Positions 40,001 to 55,000 of a DNA stretch of 64,000 nucleotides are shown piece after piece. Location of the stretch: positions 150,713,920 through 150,777,919 of the forward strand of contig OZ020267.1 in assembly GCA_963971225.1 (NCBI GenBank), read 5' to 3'. Position numbers and translations under genes: made by a program. The notes under the pieces were generated by a model. The model had not been told where the DNA came from. It was given only the letters and a program-made list of their open reading frames with translations, and did no database searches. Each line of letters begins with the position of its first letter. Position 1 is the first letter of the stretch. The stretch is from Melieria omissa (lineage: Eukaryota; Arthropoda; Insecta; Diptera; Ulidiidae).

Positions 40001-43000
40001 GTGTACTTGCACCGTTACGCAATTACATTGCAATCATTCCAATTCTATATTTGCAACAACAAAATTTATGTTTAAATGTATTATGCAATTAGCTCAGTTT
40101 TACACTTTTGTCACTCATCTCACATTTACAAGCGCGTACCGACTGTTCTAATTTGTCAGCTTCAATTTGTACTTTTTGTAATTCACCTAAAATTTATGGC
40201 TTTCACACTGTTAAACACAATGCATTGCAAGAGGATTTAATGTCGTTTCAATGTTTACATTTCGTCACACCTCACCAATTGCAAAAGCACCTCACGCAAA
40301 ATGCACATTTCAAGTGGGCACAAATTTTGTACGAACTGTCTGAATTTGGTTTGCCCTTGAAAGTGTCTAACGGCTGCGAAAGTCACAAGTTTTACGGCCC
40401 TATTGAATATTTAATGCTGCCTTTATGAAATTGTTGCCTTAAAAATGCTTATTTACCCACATAATGCAAACTTGCCTCGCCTCGCCTTATTTTACCACGC
40501 CTCGCCTTATTGCCGTAACTTATGCCTCCTATTTAAATCAAACTGCGTATCTGCTTTGTATGGGATATGAATAAATAAGTGTTGGACTGCCCTACGAGTA
40601 GTTGAAATGTATACACACATACACCACACAAACAAACAACTACACAAACACGCTTCCCTAAAACTGGTAGTTGCTAAGTAGTCGACCCGTTATGCGAATG
40701 GCGCCGATCTCTGGATCGGCCATTCGCCAGCGCTAATCTCTCACCCAACTTAACCCAACGCCTAAATCTGCCTAAATCTCTGACCTCGCCTCTGACCCAA
40801 CCCAACAATACTAAGCTCTACGTTGTTGTTATCTGCGTACCCAACACCGCTTAACAAATTCTAATCGAAATTGGTAAGCGCGCCGAAACACACACATAAA
40901 CAAGGTTATTGAAAACAAAAGACTGACTCCGAGTTGCTTTTTTAAAACAACTACATTTTTTTCTCATCGTTGGAATTAATTTGCGCTGGAGCCTAACCCT
41001 GTAGCACTTAAGTAGTCTAAGTAAGCCTAATTATCCACATGTAGTTTGTAAAAGTTTAACCAAAGAAAAGCCAAATAAACCAAATTCAAGCTAAAATTAA
41101 AATTGTTTTACTCTTGCCAAACAAACAAACAACCAATAATCCAAAATGGCGCCAAATTAATAACCAGCTAATAACTACTAAGCCAAAGAACGTTCCGAAA
41201 AGTTCGTCAAATCACCGCGCACACGCCTATCTTACGCACACACGATTACGCACTCACACACTCGCATTCTAATACCGAACACTGCCCCAGCGCAGCGTAG
41301 CACACCAAATAATCGTCTAACGATCGTTGAGCGCACACCGCAAAACCGTTGCCTAACCGTAATTGTGTAGTTGACTGGCCGCAAAGTCACAGTCTAACGT
41401 GCTCTAATACCACCGCCAACAAATCTAAAAACCACTCGTTGGATCTAACCACAGAACCGGCACTGCAAAGGTGTGTTAACTACTAATACGCATTCACCCA
41501 ACCCAACATGTCAACCGATTCTAAACACGTGTTTTCTCTTTCACCCTCTCTCTATCTCTCCCACACAGAGCGCGTTGTGCACGAGCAAATCACGCCCTGC
41601 GAACCCAATCCGTGCGGCTCGAATGCCATTTGCCGCGATCGCAATGGCATCGGGTCATGCCAGTGCCTGCCCGACTACTTCGGCGACCCGTATCAGGCCT
41701 GCCGACCCGAGTGCGTGGGCAATTCCGATTGCCCCACAACCAAAGCATGCACTCAGAGCAAATGTCGCGATCCCTGCCCGGGCACGTGCGGCACGAATGC
41801 CGACTGTAGTGTCACAAACCATGTGCCGATTTGCAATTGCCGTATCGGCTTCACCGGAGATCCCTATCGCTATTGTCATGTGGAACCGCCAAAACGTAAG
41901 ACATCGCTGGCTATTCGCTTCATTGTCCATTCGATACTGACGTTATTTGTTTCGTTCCCTCCTTCTTTCTTTTTCGCCATCGTTAAACTGAATATTGCAC
42001 TCAATGAACAGCAACTCCTCAACGAGAGCCTACGAATCCTTGTCAACCCTCACCATGTGGCCCCAACTCACAGTGTCGCGAATTGAACGGCCAAGCAGTG
42101 TGCTCCTGTCTGGAGAATTACATCGGTATAACGCCCAACTGCCGGCCCGAATGTGTGCTGAGCACCGAGTGTGCCACAGACAAGGCTTGCATTAATCAAC
42201 GTTGTCAGGATCCGTGCCCCGGCACCTGCGGCATCAATGCCAACTGCCGGGTGCGCAACCACAGTCCACTGTGTCAATGTCGAACTGGCTTCACGGGTGA
42301 TGCTTTCACTCGTTGTTACCCCATACCACGTAAGATTATCGCATCGCCGCCTAAGCAGACCTGATGTTCAAAATTCAAACATTCCATTTGTTTCCCTTTT
42401 CAATCACTGCAGCCGCCCCTCCTGCAATTGCACACATCGAGCGCGATCCTTGCGTACCCAGCCCCTGCGGCCCATACAGTCAGTGCCGCAATCTGAACGG
42501 CATCCCTTCGTGCTCCTGTCTCAGCACCTACATGGGCGCACCACCGAACTGCCACCCCGAGTGCACTATCAGCGCCGAATGTCCTTCGGACAAGGCGTGC
42601 ATCCGCGAAAAGTGCATCGATCCTTGTCCGGGCTCGTGCGGCTACGGCGCCGAGTGCAACGTTGTGAACCACACACCGATCTGCACTTGCCCCAGCGGAT
42701 ATACGGGCGATCCGTTTAGCAGCTGTCGTCTCTTGCCACCTGAGCCAGTTTTTAGTAAGCGTCATCTTTGTTCCACTAAAGCTTTGACTTGGTTTAATCC
42801 GAAATTCGCTCTTAGATGAACCAATTGACCCATGCCACCCGTCGCCCTGCGGCGCGAATGCAGTTTGCAATAATGGCGTTTGTACCTGTTTGCCCGAGTT
42901 CCACGGAGACCCGTATTCAGGCTGTCGGCCAGAGTGCGTACTGAACGCGGACTGTCCACGCGACAAAGCCTGTTTGCGCAGCAAATGTGCAAACCCCTGC

Positions 43001-46000
43001 CCCGGCACTTGCGGCGAGAATGCCATATGCGACGTAGTTAACCATATTCCCACATGTAGATGTCCGGATGGCACCGCTGGAAGCGCCTTTATTCGCTGCA
43101 GTCCAGTGCAAAGTAAAGACTATATTCACCTCAAAAAGTAAAAAAGTTTACGTCGATTTGTTTTTACTTCGTCATATAGAAATCGCCCCTACAAATCCTT
43201 GTCAGCCATCACCATGCGGCCCGAATTCACAGTGCCGCGAAGTGAATCAACAAGCAGTTTGTTCCTGTCTTCCCGAATATATTGGCAGCCCGCCCAGTTG
43301 TCGTCCGGAGTGCACTTCGAACTCAGAATGCGCCCCAACGCAAGCGTGTCTCAATCAGAAATGCCGCGATCCCTGCCCCGGTACGTGTGGCATTGGTGCT
43401 CAATGCACTGTGGTCAACCACAGCCCATTCTGCACTTGTCCATCACAGTTTACAGGCAATCCGTTCGTGCGCTGCCAACCCATAAGTAAGATGTCGTGTG
43501 TTATTTTACGCTCGCGAAGAAAAGAAACCCTAAAGTATCCCCATTTCATTGCGTAGTTGAGCCCGTGCGAGATGTCGTGCCAACAGATCCATGTCGTCCA
43601 TCACCTTGTGGCCCCTATGCACAATGTCGACCCATTGGTGAGGCCCCATCGTGTTCCTGCCTAGAATCGTACATAGGACGCCCTCCAAACTGTCGACCCG
43701 AGTGCGTCACCAGCTCTGATTGTGCCAGCAATCTTGCCTGCATCAATCAGAAATGTGTCGATCCTTGTCCGGGACGATGCGGCTTGAACGCCGAATGCCG
43801 TGTTGTCAGTCACGCTGTGCAGTGCAACTGTTTGGTTGGCTATACTGGCGATCCGTTCGTCCAGTGCACTTTGCCACCCGAACGAGACGTTTTTGAAGTT
43901 CTTACTCCTTGTAACCCCAGCCCGTGCGGCCCGAATGCCGAATGTCGCGAGCGCAATGGCGCCGGTTCATGCAAATGTTTGCCAGAATACTTCGGCAACC
44001 CGTATGAGGGCTGCCGGCCCGAGTGTGTTATGAATTCCGACTGCCCGTCGAACAAGGCCTGTCAACAACAGAAATGTCAAGACCCGTGCCCCGGCACCTG
44101 TGGTCAGAACGCCGAATGTCAAGTGGTAAACCATCTTCCGTCCTGCTATTGCATTTCCGGCTATACTGGCGATCCATACCGTAACTGCATACGCCCCGCT
44201 GAACGTAAGACTATTACTTTCTCCGCACCAATAGCTGAAGTTTTCCTCTAAAAAAATGCTTTCAATCATTTAGCTATCCGCCATGAATACGTCAATCCTT
44301 GCCAACCCTCGCCGTGCGGCCCCAATTCGCAATGTCGTGAATCGAACGAACAGGCGGTGTGCTCGTGCTTACCGGAATTCGTAGGCACTCCGCCAGCCTG
44401 CCGACCTGAGTGTACCATTTCATCTGAATGTTCAGCCGACAAGGCCTGCATTAATCAGAAATGCGTCGACCCGTGCGCCTCAAGCCCATGTGGCAATAAT
44501 GCCGAGTGCCGCGTTAGGAATCACAGTCCCATCTGCACTTGTAACAATGGATATACCGGCGATGCATTTATCCGCTGCTATCCCATACCACGTAAGCTGG
44601 CCTCAAAAAAGTTTTCTTATTTCCGGACAATAACAACGCCAAACTCCATCTGCAGCACCACCCATCGAAGTGGAGCGTGAGGAATATCGGGACCCTTGTA
44701 TACCATCGCCCTGTGGCCCTAACTCCGAATGTCGCAATGCAAACGGCGTGCCATCGTGTTCGTGCCTGGCCACCTTTATAGGCCAACCGCCAAACTGCCG
44801 CCCTGAATGCACTATCAATTCGGAGTGCCCAAGCCAACAAGCCTGCATCAATCAGAAATGTCGCGACCCTTGTCCAGGCGCTTGTGGATTAAATGCTGTC
44901 TGTCGCGTAATAAACCACACCCCTTCGTGTGCCTGCATCGACGGTTACATTGGAAATCCTTTCATAAATTGCAATCCCAAACCGCCAGAACGTAAGACCG
45001 CATCTATCTTTTGCAGCAATCACATTAGTCTCTTATCTGAATACCTTTTGAAACAGCCACCACACCACCGGTACGTGATGATCCATGTGTTCCTTCACCC
45101 TGCGGCTCCAACGCTCAGTGCAGCAACGGTCAGTGCTCTTGCATACCCGAATACCAGGGCGACCCGTATGTCGGCTGCCGCCCTGAGTGCGTTCTGAACA
45201 CCGATTGCGCAAGGGATCGCGCCTGCGTGCGCAACAAATGCGTTGACCCCTGCCCTGGCACATGCGGCAGTAATGCCATTTGTGTCGTCAACAACCATGT
45301 GCCAATGTGTCACTGTCCAGAGAATATGTCGGGCAACGCCTTCTTCGAGTGTCGTCTCATACCACGTAAATACCTCGCCGTCACATTGAAAATCTCTTCT
45401 CATTTTGCGTTTCCACCTGTAGCACCAGTGGCCCAAAATCCCTGCCAACCTACGCCCTGCGGCCCCAATTCGCAGTGTCAAGTGCGGCAACAGACCGCCG
45501 TTTGTTCATGTCTGCAAGACTATGTTGGCAGTCCACCGCAGTGCCGTCCCGAGTGCACCACGAACTCGGACTGCGCAGCCGACCAAGCATGCCAAAATAT
45601 GAAGTGTCGCGACCCTTGTCCCGGAACCTGTGGCTTCAATGCCGTTTGCAATGTTGTCAACCACAGCCCGTTCTGTACTTGTCGCGAACGCATGTCTGGT
45701 AATCCGTTTGTGCGCTGTGAGCCTATAGGTAACGACATTAGTATTCACACCTCCCAAATTTCACATACTCAAACCTATATCTATGTAGTGGAACCAGTAC
45801 GTGATGTAACGCCAGTCAACCCGTGCCAACCATCACCATGTGGTCCTAATTCTGAGTGTCGCGTTTCTGGCGATTCTCCTTCATGTTCGTGTCTGCCAGA
45901 CTTCATTGGCGCTTCGCCGAATTGCCGACCGGAATGTGTTTCTAACTCCGAATGTCCCTCGAATCAAGCGTGCATTAATCAGAAATGCAAGGATCCATGC

Positions 46001-49000
46001 CCAGGAGTTTGTGGCTCGAATGCCGATTGCCGCGTCTTCAGCCACACACCAATGTGCCTGTGCCAGAACGGTTTCACTGGCGATCCATTTTCGCAATGTC
46101 ACCCCGTGCAAGCGGAACCAATTGAGGTGCTGCGACCATGCAGCCCAAGTCCGTGTGGAATTAACGCCAAGTGTGAAGAGCGGGACAGCGCTGGCTCGTG
46201 TCAGTGTCTTCCTGAATACTTCGGTAATCCCTACGAAGGTTGTCGACCAGAATGTGTGGTCAATTCGGACTGCCCGTCAAATAAGGCTTGCCAAAACCAG
46301 AAATGCGTCGACCCTTGTCCTGGCACTTGTGGCCAAAACGCGGAATGTCAAGTGATTAATCATTTGCCATCATGCAATTGCTTCCCTGCCCACACTGGTG
46401 ATCCGTATCGATTCTGCAATATAATACGCGAAGAACGTAAGCGCCTTCTGAAATTCTCCAGAAACCCAAATATTTCCATTGTGCCCATTTTTTAGCTATA
46501 CGAGAGTACGTTAACCCATGTCAGCCGTCACCCTGTGGTCCCAACTCCCAATGTCGCGAAATTAACGGGCAAGGCGTGTGTTCCTGCTTGCCTGAATACA
46601 TTGGCAGCCCGCCTGCCTGCCGACCCGAGTGCACATCTAGTTCAGAGTGCACCTCAGATAAGGCTTGTGTCAATCGGAAATGCATCGATCCTTGCCCCGG
46701 TGTATGCGGCCAAAACGCAGAATGCCGTGTGCGCAATCACAGCCCAATTTGCACGTGTAACAACGCTTTCACCGGCGATGCATTTGTGCGTTGCTTCCGC
46801 ATCATAAGTAAGCCCTCGACGAATTTTGTTTCAAAGACGATTCGATACCAAAAAAAATATTCCATTTTCAAAACAGCACCGCCATCTCCACCTCCACTGC
46901 AAAGAGAACCCCAGGATCCCTGCGTACCTTCACCATGTGGGCCGAATTCACAATGTCGTGACATTCGCGGCACACCTTCTTGTTCGTGTCTGCCCAATTT
47001 CCTCGGTACACCTCCTGCCTGCCGGCCCGAGTGCACCATCAATGCGGAATGCCCCAGTCATCAGGCCTGTATCAACCAGAAATGTCGTGATCCTTGTCCC
47101 GGCTCATGCGGCATAAGCGCACTTTGTAATGTTATAAACCACACTCCGATTTGTACTTGTCAAACGGGCTACACGGGTGATCCATTCACCACCTGCAATC
47201 CGCTGCCACCACCTCGAAGTAAGTCACCATTTGCTGCAGCATCCGAACGAAATTCTAAATGTTGACGTTTCCATAGCCGAAATTGTGACCAATGACGATC
47301 CGTGCGTGCCCTCACCTTGTGGTCCCAACGCACTTTGCAACAACGGCCAATGCAGCTGCATACCTGAATACCACGGAGATCCCTACACTGGCTGTAGGCC
47401 AGAGTGTGTACTGCACACGGATTGCGCCCGAGATCGCTCATGTGTGCGACACAAATGCGTTGACCCTTGCCCCGGAACGTGTGCCTCGAATGCAATCTGC
47501 GAAGTTATGAATCATATACCCATCTGTCGTTGCCCCGACGGCATGCAAGGAAACGCCTTCACTCTCTGCACACCCGTGCCAAGTAAGATGAGATTTTATG
47601 GTCAATCTACTATGACAAAGTACTCCTTTTCTACTGTTACTCTGAACCACAATTTTGTTGAAAAAGCTTTTTTGCCGTGAGCTACTTTGTCGTATTAAGT
47701 TTGACAACTTCTACACAGGACGCGCTCTACTAAAATTGCTAATTTTCAGAATTGGATGTGCCGGTGAATCCATGCCAGCCCTCGCCCTGCGGACCCAATA
47801 GTCAATGTCGCGAAATCAACCAACAAGCCGTGTGCTCTTGCATACAGTCTTTTGTTGGCAGTCCTCCGTTCTGCCGCCCAGAATGCACAACCAATTCGGA
47901 GTGTCCACTCAACCAGGCATGTCTCAATCAGAAATGTTCGGACCCGTGCCCCGGTGTCTGCGGCAATAACGCTCTGTGCCACGTCACGAATCACAGTCCC
48001 TTCTGCCGCTGTCCCGATCGTTATTCGGGCAACCCATTCGTAAGTTGTCAGCCTATTCTTGAGGCCCCGGTGGAACCACCGCGTCAGCCGTGTGTTCCTT
48101 CGCCCTGTGGCCCATATGCAGAATGTCGTGCGGTGGGTGACACCCCGTCTTGCACATGTCTAACAGATTACATTGGTTCGCCACCAAATTGCCGGCCCGA
48201 ATGCGTCACCAGCTCCGAGTGTGCCACTAACATGGCGTGCATTAATCAAAAATGTAAGGATCCATGTCCGGGTCTATGTGGCAACACCGCCATATGCCGA
48301 GTTGTCTCGCACACTCCGAGCTGTTACTGCCCAGCTGGTTACGAAGGCGATCCCTTCGTACAGTGCATTGAAACCAAGATTCCTCAATTGGATCATATCG
48401 ATCCTTGTAATCCCAGCCCTTGCGGTCCCAATGCACGTTGCATTCAACGCAATGACGCCGGCTCGTGCCAGTGTCTGCCCGAGTACTTTGGCAATCCTTA
48501 CGAGGGCTGTAGACCCGAGTGTGTACTTGACTCTGATTGTGCTTCTGATAAGGCGTGCCAGAATATGAAGTGTCGTGACCCGTGCCCCGGCACATGCGGA
48601 CAAAACGCTATATGCTCTGTGCTCAATCACTTGCCTAACTGCAACTGCATCAATGGCTACAGCGGCGACCCATATCGTAACTGCCAACCAGAACGTCAAC
48701 GTAAGATTGCAACTATTTCGGTTAATGCCATAAAAGCATACAACGTATCCGTTTCCTCTACAAAACAGCCATCAAGGAATATGTTAATCCCTGCCAGCCT
48801 TCACCCTGTGGTCCCAACTCGCAGTGTCGCGAAATCAACGAGCAGGCGGTCTGCTCTTGCCTGCCTGAATACATTGGCAGTCCGCCAGTGTGTCGCCCAG
48901 AATGCACCATGTCGTCCGAGTGCGCCTTCGACAAAGCCTGCGTCAATCAGAAGTGCGTAGATCCTTGCCCAGGCACGTGCGGCACGAATGCCAACTGTCG

Positions 49001-52000
49001 TGTGCATAATCACAGTCCATTGTGCTCATGCCGAGCCGGTTATACCGGTGATCCGTTCTCTCGTTGCTTTGCCATACCACGTAAGCACGCAATTCGCGCC
49101 AAATATTCGGTACGATTTGTAAATATTTTCCTTATAGCCGCACCGCCAGTTCAAGTGCAGCGTGAGCCTGTCGATCCTTGTGTACCCTCACCTTGTGGAC
49201 CTAATTCGCAGTGTCGACGCGTCGGTGACTCACCTTCGTGTTCTTGTCTGCCCAACTACATTGGCGCGCCGCCCAACTGCCGCCCCGAATGCTCGATCAA
49301 CGCCGACTGCCCCAGCAGTCAAGCGTGCATAAACGAGAAATGTCGCGACCCCTGCCCGGGTTCGTGCGGCTTGGGCGCTGTTTGTAACGTCATCAATCAC
49401 ACTCCGAGCTGCGTTTGTCCAGCTGGCTACACTGGAGATCCGTTCACATACTGTACTCCAGAACCCCCGCCGCAACGTAAGAAATTGTGCTTCACTGTTT
49501 CGATGGTGAAAAACTTACTCACACTTGTTTTCTCAATACGCCCATAGCCGTTGTCAAAGATGATCCTTGCAATCCCTCGCCATGTGGCCCGAATGCGCAG
49601 TGCAACGATGGTGTTTGCACTTGCATTCCCGAGTACCAAGGAGATCCGTACAGCGGTTGTCGTCCCGAGTGCGTCCTCAATTCCGACTGCGCACGCGATC
49701 GAGCTTGTATCCGAAACAAGTGCGTTGATCCCTGTCCTGGCACATGCGCGTCGAACGCGCTGTGCAGCGTGGTCAACCACATTCCTATATGCACATGCCC
49801 GGATGGCATGTCAGGCAACGCATTCATCCTGTGCTCGCCCATACCACGTAAATACTTCCTTTTGTGTTCTACGCATTCCCACATCGAAAATTCACAATAT
49901 CCGTAATTTGCAGCACCAGTTAAAGTCAATCCTTGCCAACCATCGCCGTGTGGTCCCAACTCGCAGTGTCGTGAAGTCAATCAGCAGGCCGTGTGCTCTT
50001 GCATCCCAGGCTTCATTGGCTCACCTCCCATGTGCCGGCCAGAGTGTACAGCGAATCAGGAGTGCCCTGCCAATTTGGCGTGTATTAACCAAAAGTGTGT
50101 CGACCCCTGCCCGGGCACATGTGGCCGCAATGCTCAGTGCTCGGTGGTGAACCATAATCCCTTCTGCACCTGCTTGCCGCATTACACTGGAAATCCATTC
50201 GCCGCGTGCCAACGCATCGTGGAACCACCGCAAGCAGATGTTACACCCGCGGATCCATGTCGCCCGTCTCCTTGCGGTCCCAACTCGGAATGCCGTGCTG
50301 TAGGCGACACACCATCGTGCAGTTGTCTAGAAAACTTTATCGGTTACCCGCCGTACTGCAAACCTGAATGCGTTTCGAACTCAGAGTGCCCATCTAACTT
50401 GGCATGCATTAATCAGAAATGCAAGGATCCTTGTCCGGGCACCTGTGGAACGAGTGCCGAGTGCCACGTTGTGTCGCATACGCCACGGTGTATGTGTGCT
50501 TCTGGCTACACGGGCGATCCGTTCTCTTTCTGCTCACCCATTCGCCTCGCAGCACCCATCGAAGTAATAAACCCGTGCAACCCATCGCCTTGTGGCGCCA
50601 ACGCCAACTGCATCGAACGCAACGGAGCCGGCGCCTGTCAATGCCTACCAGAATACTTTGGCAATCCGTATGAAGGCTGTCGCCCAGAGTGTGTTCTCAA
50701 TTCCGACTGTCCTTCGAACAAAGCTTGCCAGAATCAAAAGTGTCGCGATCCGTGTCCGGGCACATGTGGTCAGAATGCCGAATGCAACGTAGTCAACCAT
50801 ACGCCGACGTGCAACTGCTTCGTCGGCTTCATCGGAGATCCGTACCGCCACTGCACTAAGCCAGCAGAACGTAAGCTAGAGTTTTTTTAGCAGTTACTTA
50901 ACCAAAAGTAGTTTGAGTTCTTCGTAGTTACTAATGAGTTGACTAATTGTATGGTTTGTTTCTCATTTATTTACATAATGAAATCTAGCAATTGTCCATG
51001 AATATGTAAACCCATGTCAGCCATCACCTTGCGGCCCGAACTCGCAATGTCGCGAGGTGAATGCCCAGGCAGTTTGCTCATGCCTGCCCGATTTCATTGG
51101 TGTGCCACCGGCGTGCAGGCCCGAGTGCACATCGAGTGCCGAATGCGCCGCCGACAAGGCATGCATCAATCGCAAATGCGCTGATCCATGCCCAGGTGTT
51201 TGCGGTCAGAATGCAGTGTGTCAAGTGCGTAATCATAGTCCGCTCTGTTCGTGCCGCAACGGCCTTACTGGAGATCCGTTTGTGCGTTGCTATCCCATTC
51301 CACGTAAGCAACTTCTATGAACCATATCAGGCGGTTTAAATGAAGCTTTTGCCCGTTTCCCTAGCACCCCCTCCGCCACAACAAGCTGAGAAATATCGCG
51401 ACCCATGTGTGCCGTCACCATGTGGCCCTTACGCCGTCTGTCGCAACCAAAACAACGTGCCGTCTTGCTCTTGTCTGCCAAATTACATTGGCAGCCCGCC
51501 CAGCTGCCGGCCGGAGTGTACAATAAATTCCGACTGTCCCAGTAGTCAGGCGTGTATAAACGAAAAGTGTCGCGATCCCTGCCCGGGCGCATGTGGCCTG
51601 AACACTGTTTGCAATGTCATCAATCATACGCCCAGTTGCTCTTGTCAGCCGGGCTACATTGGCGATGCATTTACCAGTTGCCACCCCGCTCCACCACCAC
51701 GTAAGGCTGAAACCCCTAGTTGGCTAATTTGCAACTTGGAAATTCGTGTATCTAATTGTATCATTTATAGCGCCGCCACAAGCAGAACCGCGTGATCCCT
51801 GCAATCCAAGTCCGTGCGGCACAAACGCCATTTGTTCGGGCGACGGTCAATGCTCTTGCATATCAGACTATCAAGGTGACCCCTATGTAGCCTGTAAGCC
51901 TGAATGTATCTTGAACTCCGAGTGCCCGCGTGACCGCGCCTGTATACGTCAGAAGTGCGTCGATCCCTGTCCCGGTACTTGTGCCACCAACGCCGTTTGT

Positions 52001-55000
52001 GATGTCTACAACCACGTACCGATGTGCCACTGCCCGGAGGGCATGACTGGAAATGCGTTCGTACAGTGCACACCAGTACAAAGTGCGTTAATATTCCCAA
52101 CACTTTTCGCAACTTTGTTATCATATTTTAATTTCCCAGCTGATGTCTATCGCAATCCGTGTCAGCCGTCCCCTTGCGGCCCTAATTCGCAGTGCAGTGA
52201 GATCAACTCCCAAGCGGTCTGTAGTTGCCTGCCCACTTATTTGGGCAGTCCGCCGTCTTGTCGCCCCGAGTGCACCAGCAACTCTGAGTGTGCTCCGAAT
52301 CGCGCTTGCCAAAATCAGAAATGTGTTGATCCCTGTCCGGGTACGTGTGGTCTGTATGCCAGATGCTCCGTAGTCAATCACAATCCGTTCTGTACTTGTC
52401 CCGACCGCTACACCGGAAATCCGTTTGTGCAATGTCAACCCATCAGTAAGTTGAGTTGAGCCGTAACCTATTTCACTGGGACTGATTTCAATTATTTTAT
52501 GTGCAACAGTTGAGCCCGTACGAGACCAGACCCCAGCAAACCCCTGTCAGCCGTCACCTTGTGGACCCAACAGCCAGTGTCAACCAGTAGGTGACTCTCC
52601 GTCGTGTTCTTGCCTTGAGAATTTCTTTGGCCAACCGCCGAATTGCCGTCCCGAATGCGTTACAAACTCTGAATGCCCCTCGGATAAAGTGTGTTCCAAC
52701 AACCGCTGCACCGACCCATGTCCCGGCTTGTGCGGCAGTAGTGCTATCTGCCGCGTTGTCAGTCACACTCCCATGTGCTACTGTGAGGACGGCTACACCG
52801 GCGATCCGTTTGTTCAGTGCTTGGTAATTGTACGCGAACCCACCGAAGTTATTAACCCGTGCAATCCGAATCCATGTGGCCCATTCGCTACATGCCTGCA
52901 ACAAAATGGAGTCGGTTCGTGCCAATGCCAGCCCGAATATTTCGGCAATCCGTACGAAGGCTGCCGCCCAGAATGCATTTTAAATTCGGACTGTCCGTCT
53001 AATAAGGCGTGTGTGAATCAGAAGTGTCGCGACCCTTGTCCGGGCACCTGTGGCCAAAATGCCGAATGCTTTACCAGAAACCATTTGCCGACCTGCAGCT
53101 GTCTGTACGGATACGTTGGTGACCCATATCGCTATTGTGCAATCGAGGAAAAACGTAAGACCCCATTCGGCCTGCCCTGTCTAGAATCCCTTAGCTTCAA
53201 CAAGTTATTTCTGATGTTATAGCTATAGTGCAAGAGTATGTGAATCCCTGCCAGCCGTCACCATGCGGCCCGAACAGTCAGTGCAAAGAAGTTAACGCAC
53301 AAGCCGTATGCTCCTGCTTACCAGAATTCATCGGCAGTCCGCCAGCGTGCCGACCCGAATGCACAACCAGTGCCGAGTGCAGCTTTAATAAAGCATGCGT
53401 TAATCAAAAATGTGTGGACCCGTGTCCAGGCGTGTGTGGCGAAAGCGCCGATTGTCAAGTGCGCAATCACGCGCCACTTTGCTCTTGCCGCAATGGTTTT
53501 ACGGGCGATCCATTCACTCGTTGCTACCCTATACCTCGTGAGTTTAAACACTTGTTCACCTATTGTGCCGAATGCACAACTAAACCTATACATTTATCGA
53601 ATAGCACCACCGCCAACATTTGTTGCCGAGCCCATACGGGACCCCTGTCTGCCGTCACCCTGCGGACCGAACTCTAACTGTCGCAACATTAACGGACAAG
53701 CATCGTGCTCCTGTTTGCCACAATTCCAAGGAGCACCGCCAAACTGCCGGCCCGAATGCGTTACAAATTCGGAATGTTCATCGAACCTGGCCTGCATAAA
53801 TAATCATTGCGTGGATCCTTGCCCTGGTTCGTGCGCTTACAACGCCCAGTGCAGCGTCATAAATCACATACCGATCTGCACATGCCCCAGTGGCTTCATC
53901 GGCGATCCTTTCGTTAGCTGTCAACCAGCACCACCGCGTAAGAAACCCGAATACGTCCCATCGAATTACAACGCTCACACCATCATTTTTAATAGCTCAA
54001 CCACCTGTCAAGGACGATCCATGTAATCCATCACCGTGTGGTCCTAATGCCGTCTGTAATAATGGAGAGTGCACTTGCATACCCGAATATCAAGGCGATC
54101 CGTTCATTGGCTGCCGTCCTGAGTGCGTACTCAACACCGAATGCCCCTCCAACAAAGCATGCATTCGCAATAAGTGCACAGATCCTTGTCCGGGCACCTG
54201 CGGCCACAATGCTATCTGCGACGTTCTCAACCACATTCCCATCTGTCGTTGTCCGGATGATATGTCCGGAAATGCATTCGTTCAGTGTGACCCAATACCG
54301 AGTAAATTATTTTCCTATCGTTTATCGAGGCTCCTCTTTACGTCTTTACCCATTTCTTATATAGAAAAACCTGCTGGTGACCCCTGTCAGCCGTCGCCTT
54401 GTGGCCCCAATAGTCGGTGTCGTGTTTACAATCAAAACGCCGTATGTTCTTGCATCGAGGGTTTCATTGGCAATCCGCCGACTTGTCGTCCCGAATGTGT
54501 CCGAAATTCTGACTGCGTGCCACAGCGAGCATGTCAAAACCAAAAGTGCGTCGACCCATGTCCGGGAACCTGTGGCTTCAACGCTCTCTGTAGCGTTGTG
54601 AATCACGCGCCGATCTGCACATGCCCCGCACGCTACACCGGAAACCCATTCGTTGGCTGTCAACCCATAAGTAAATACTCTCGCATACTCAAAGTGGAAC
54701 GCAATCTAACCATTTCCATAACCCTTCAGTCGAACCTCCAAAACGTGACGAACCAAAGGACCCCTGCCGACCGTCACCCTGTGGCCCGAACTCCGAATGC
54801 CGCGCTGTAGGCGATGCTCCATCGTGCTCCTGTCTGCCTCAGTTCATTGGCTCGCCGCCCAACTGCCGTCCGGAGTGCGTCTCTAACAGTGAATGCAACT
54901 TCGACAAAGCATGCATCAATCAGAAATGCGTCGATCCGTGCCCTGGTCTGTGCGGCCAAAATGCACAGTGCCGTGTGGTGAGCCACACGGCTATGTGCAT

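Noticed and set aside
40108..40428. A 106-codon open frame in intron 31.
   Set aside because: It has no module, no splice sites that fit phase 1, and an AT-rich composition like the flanking intron.
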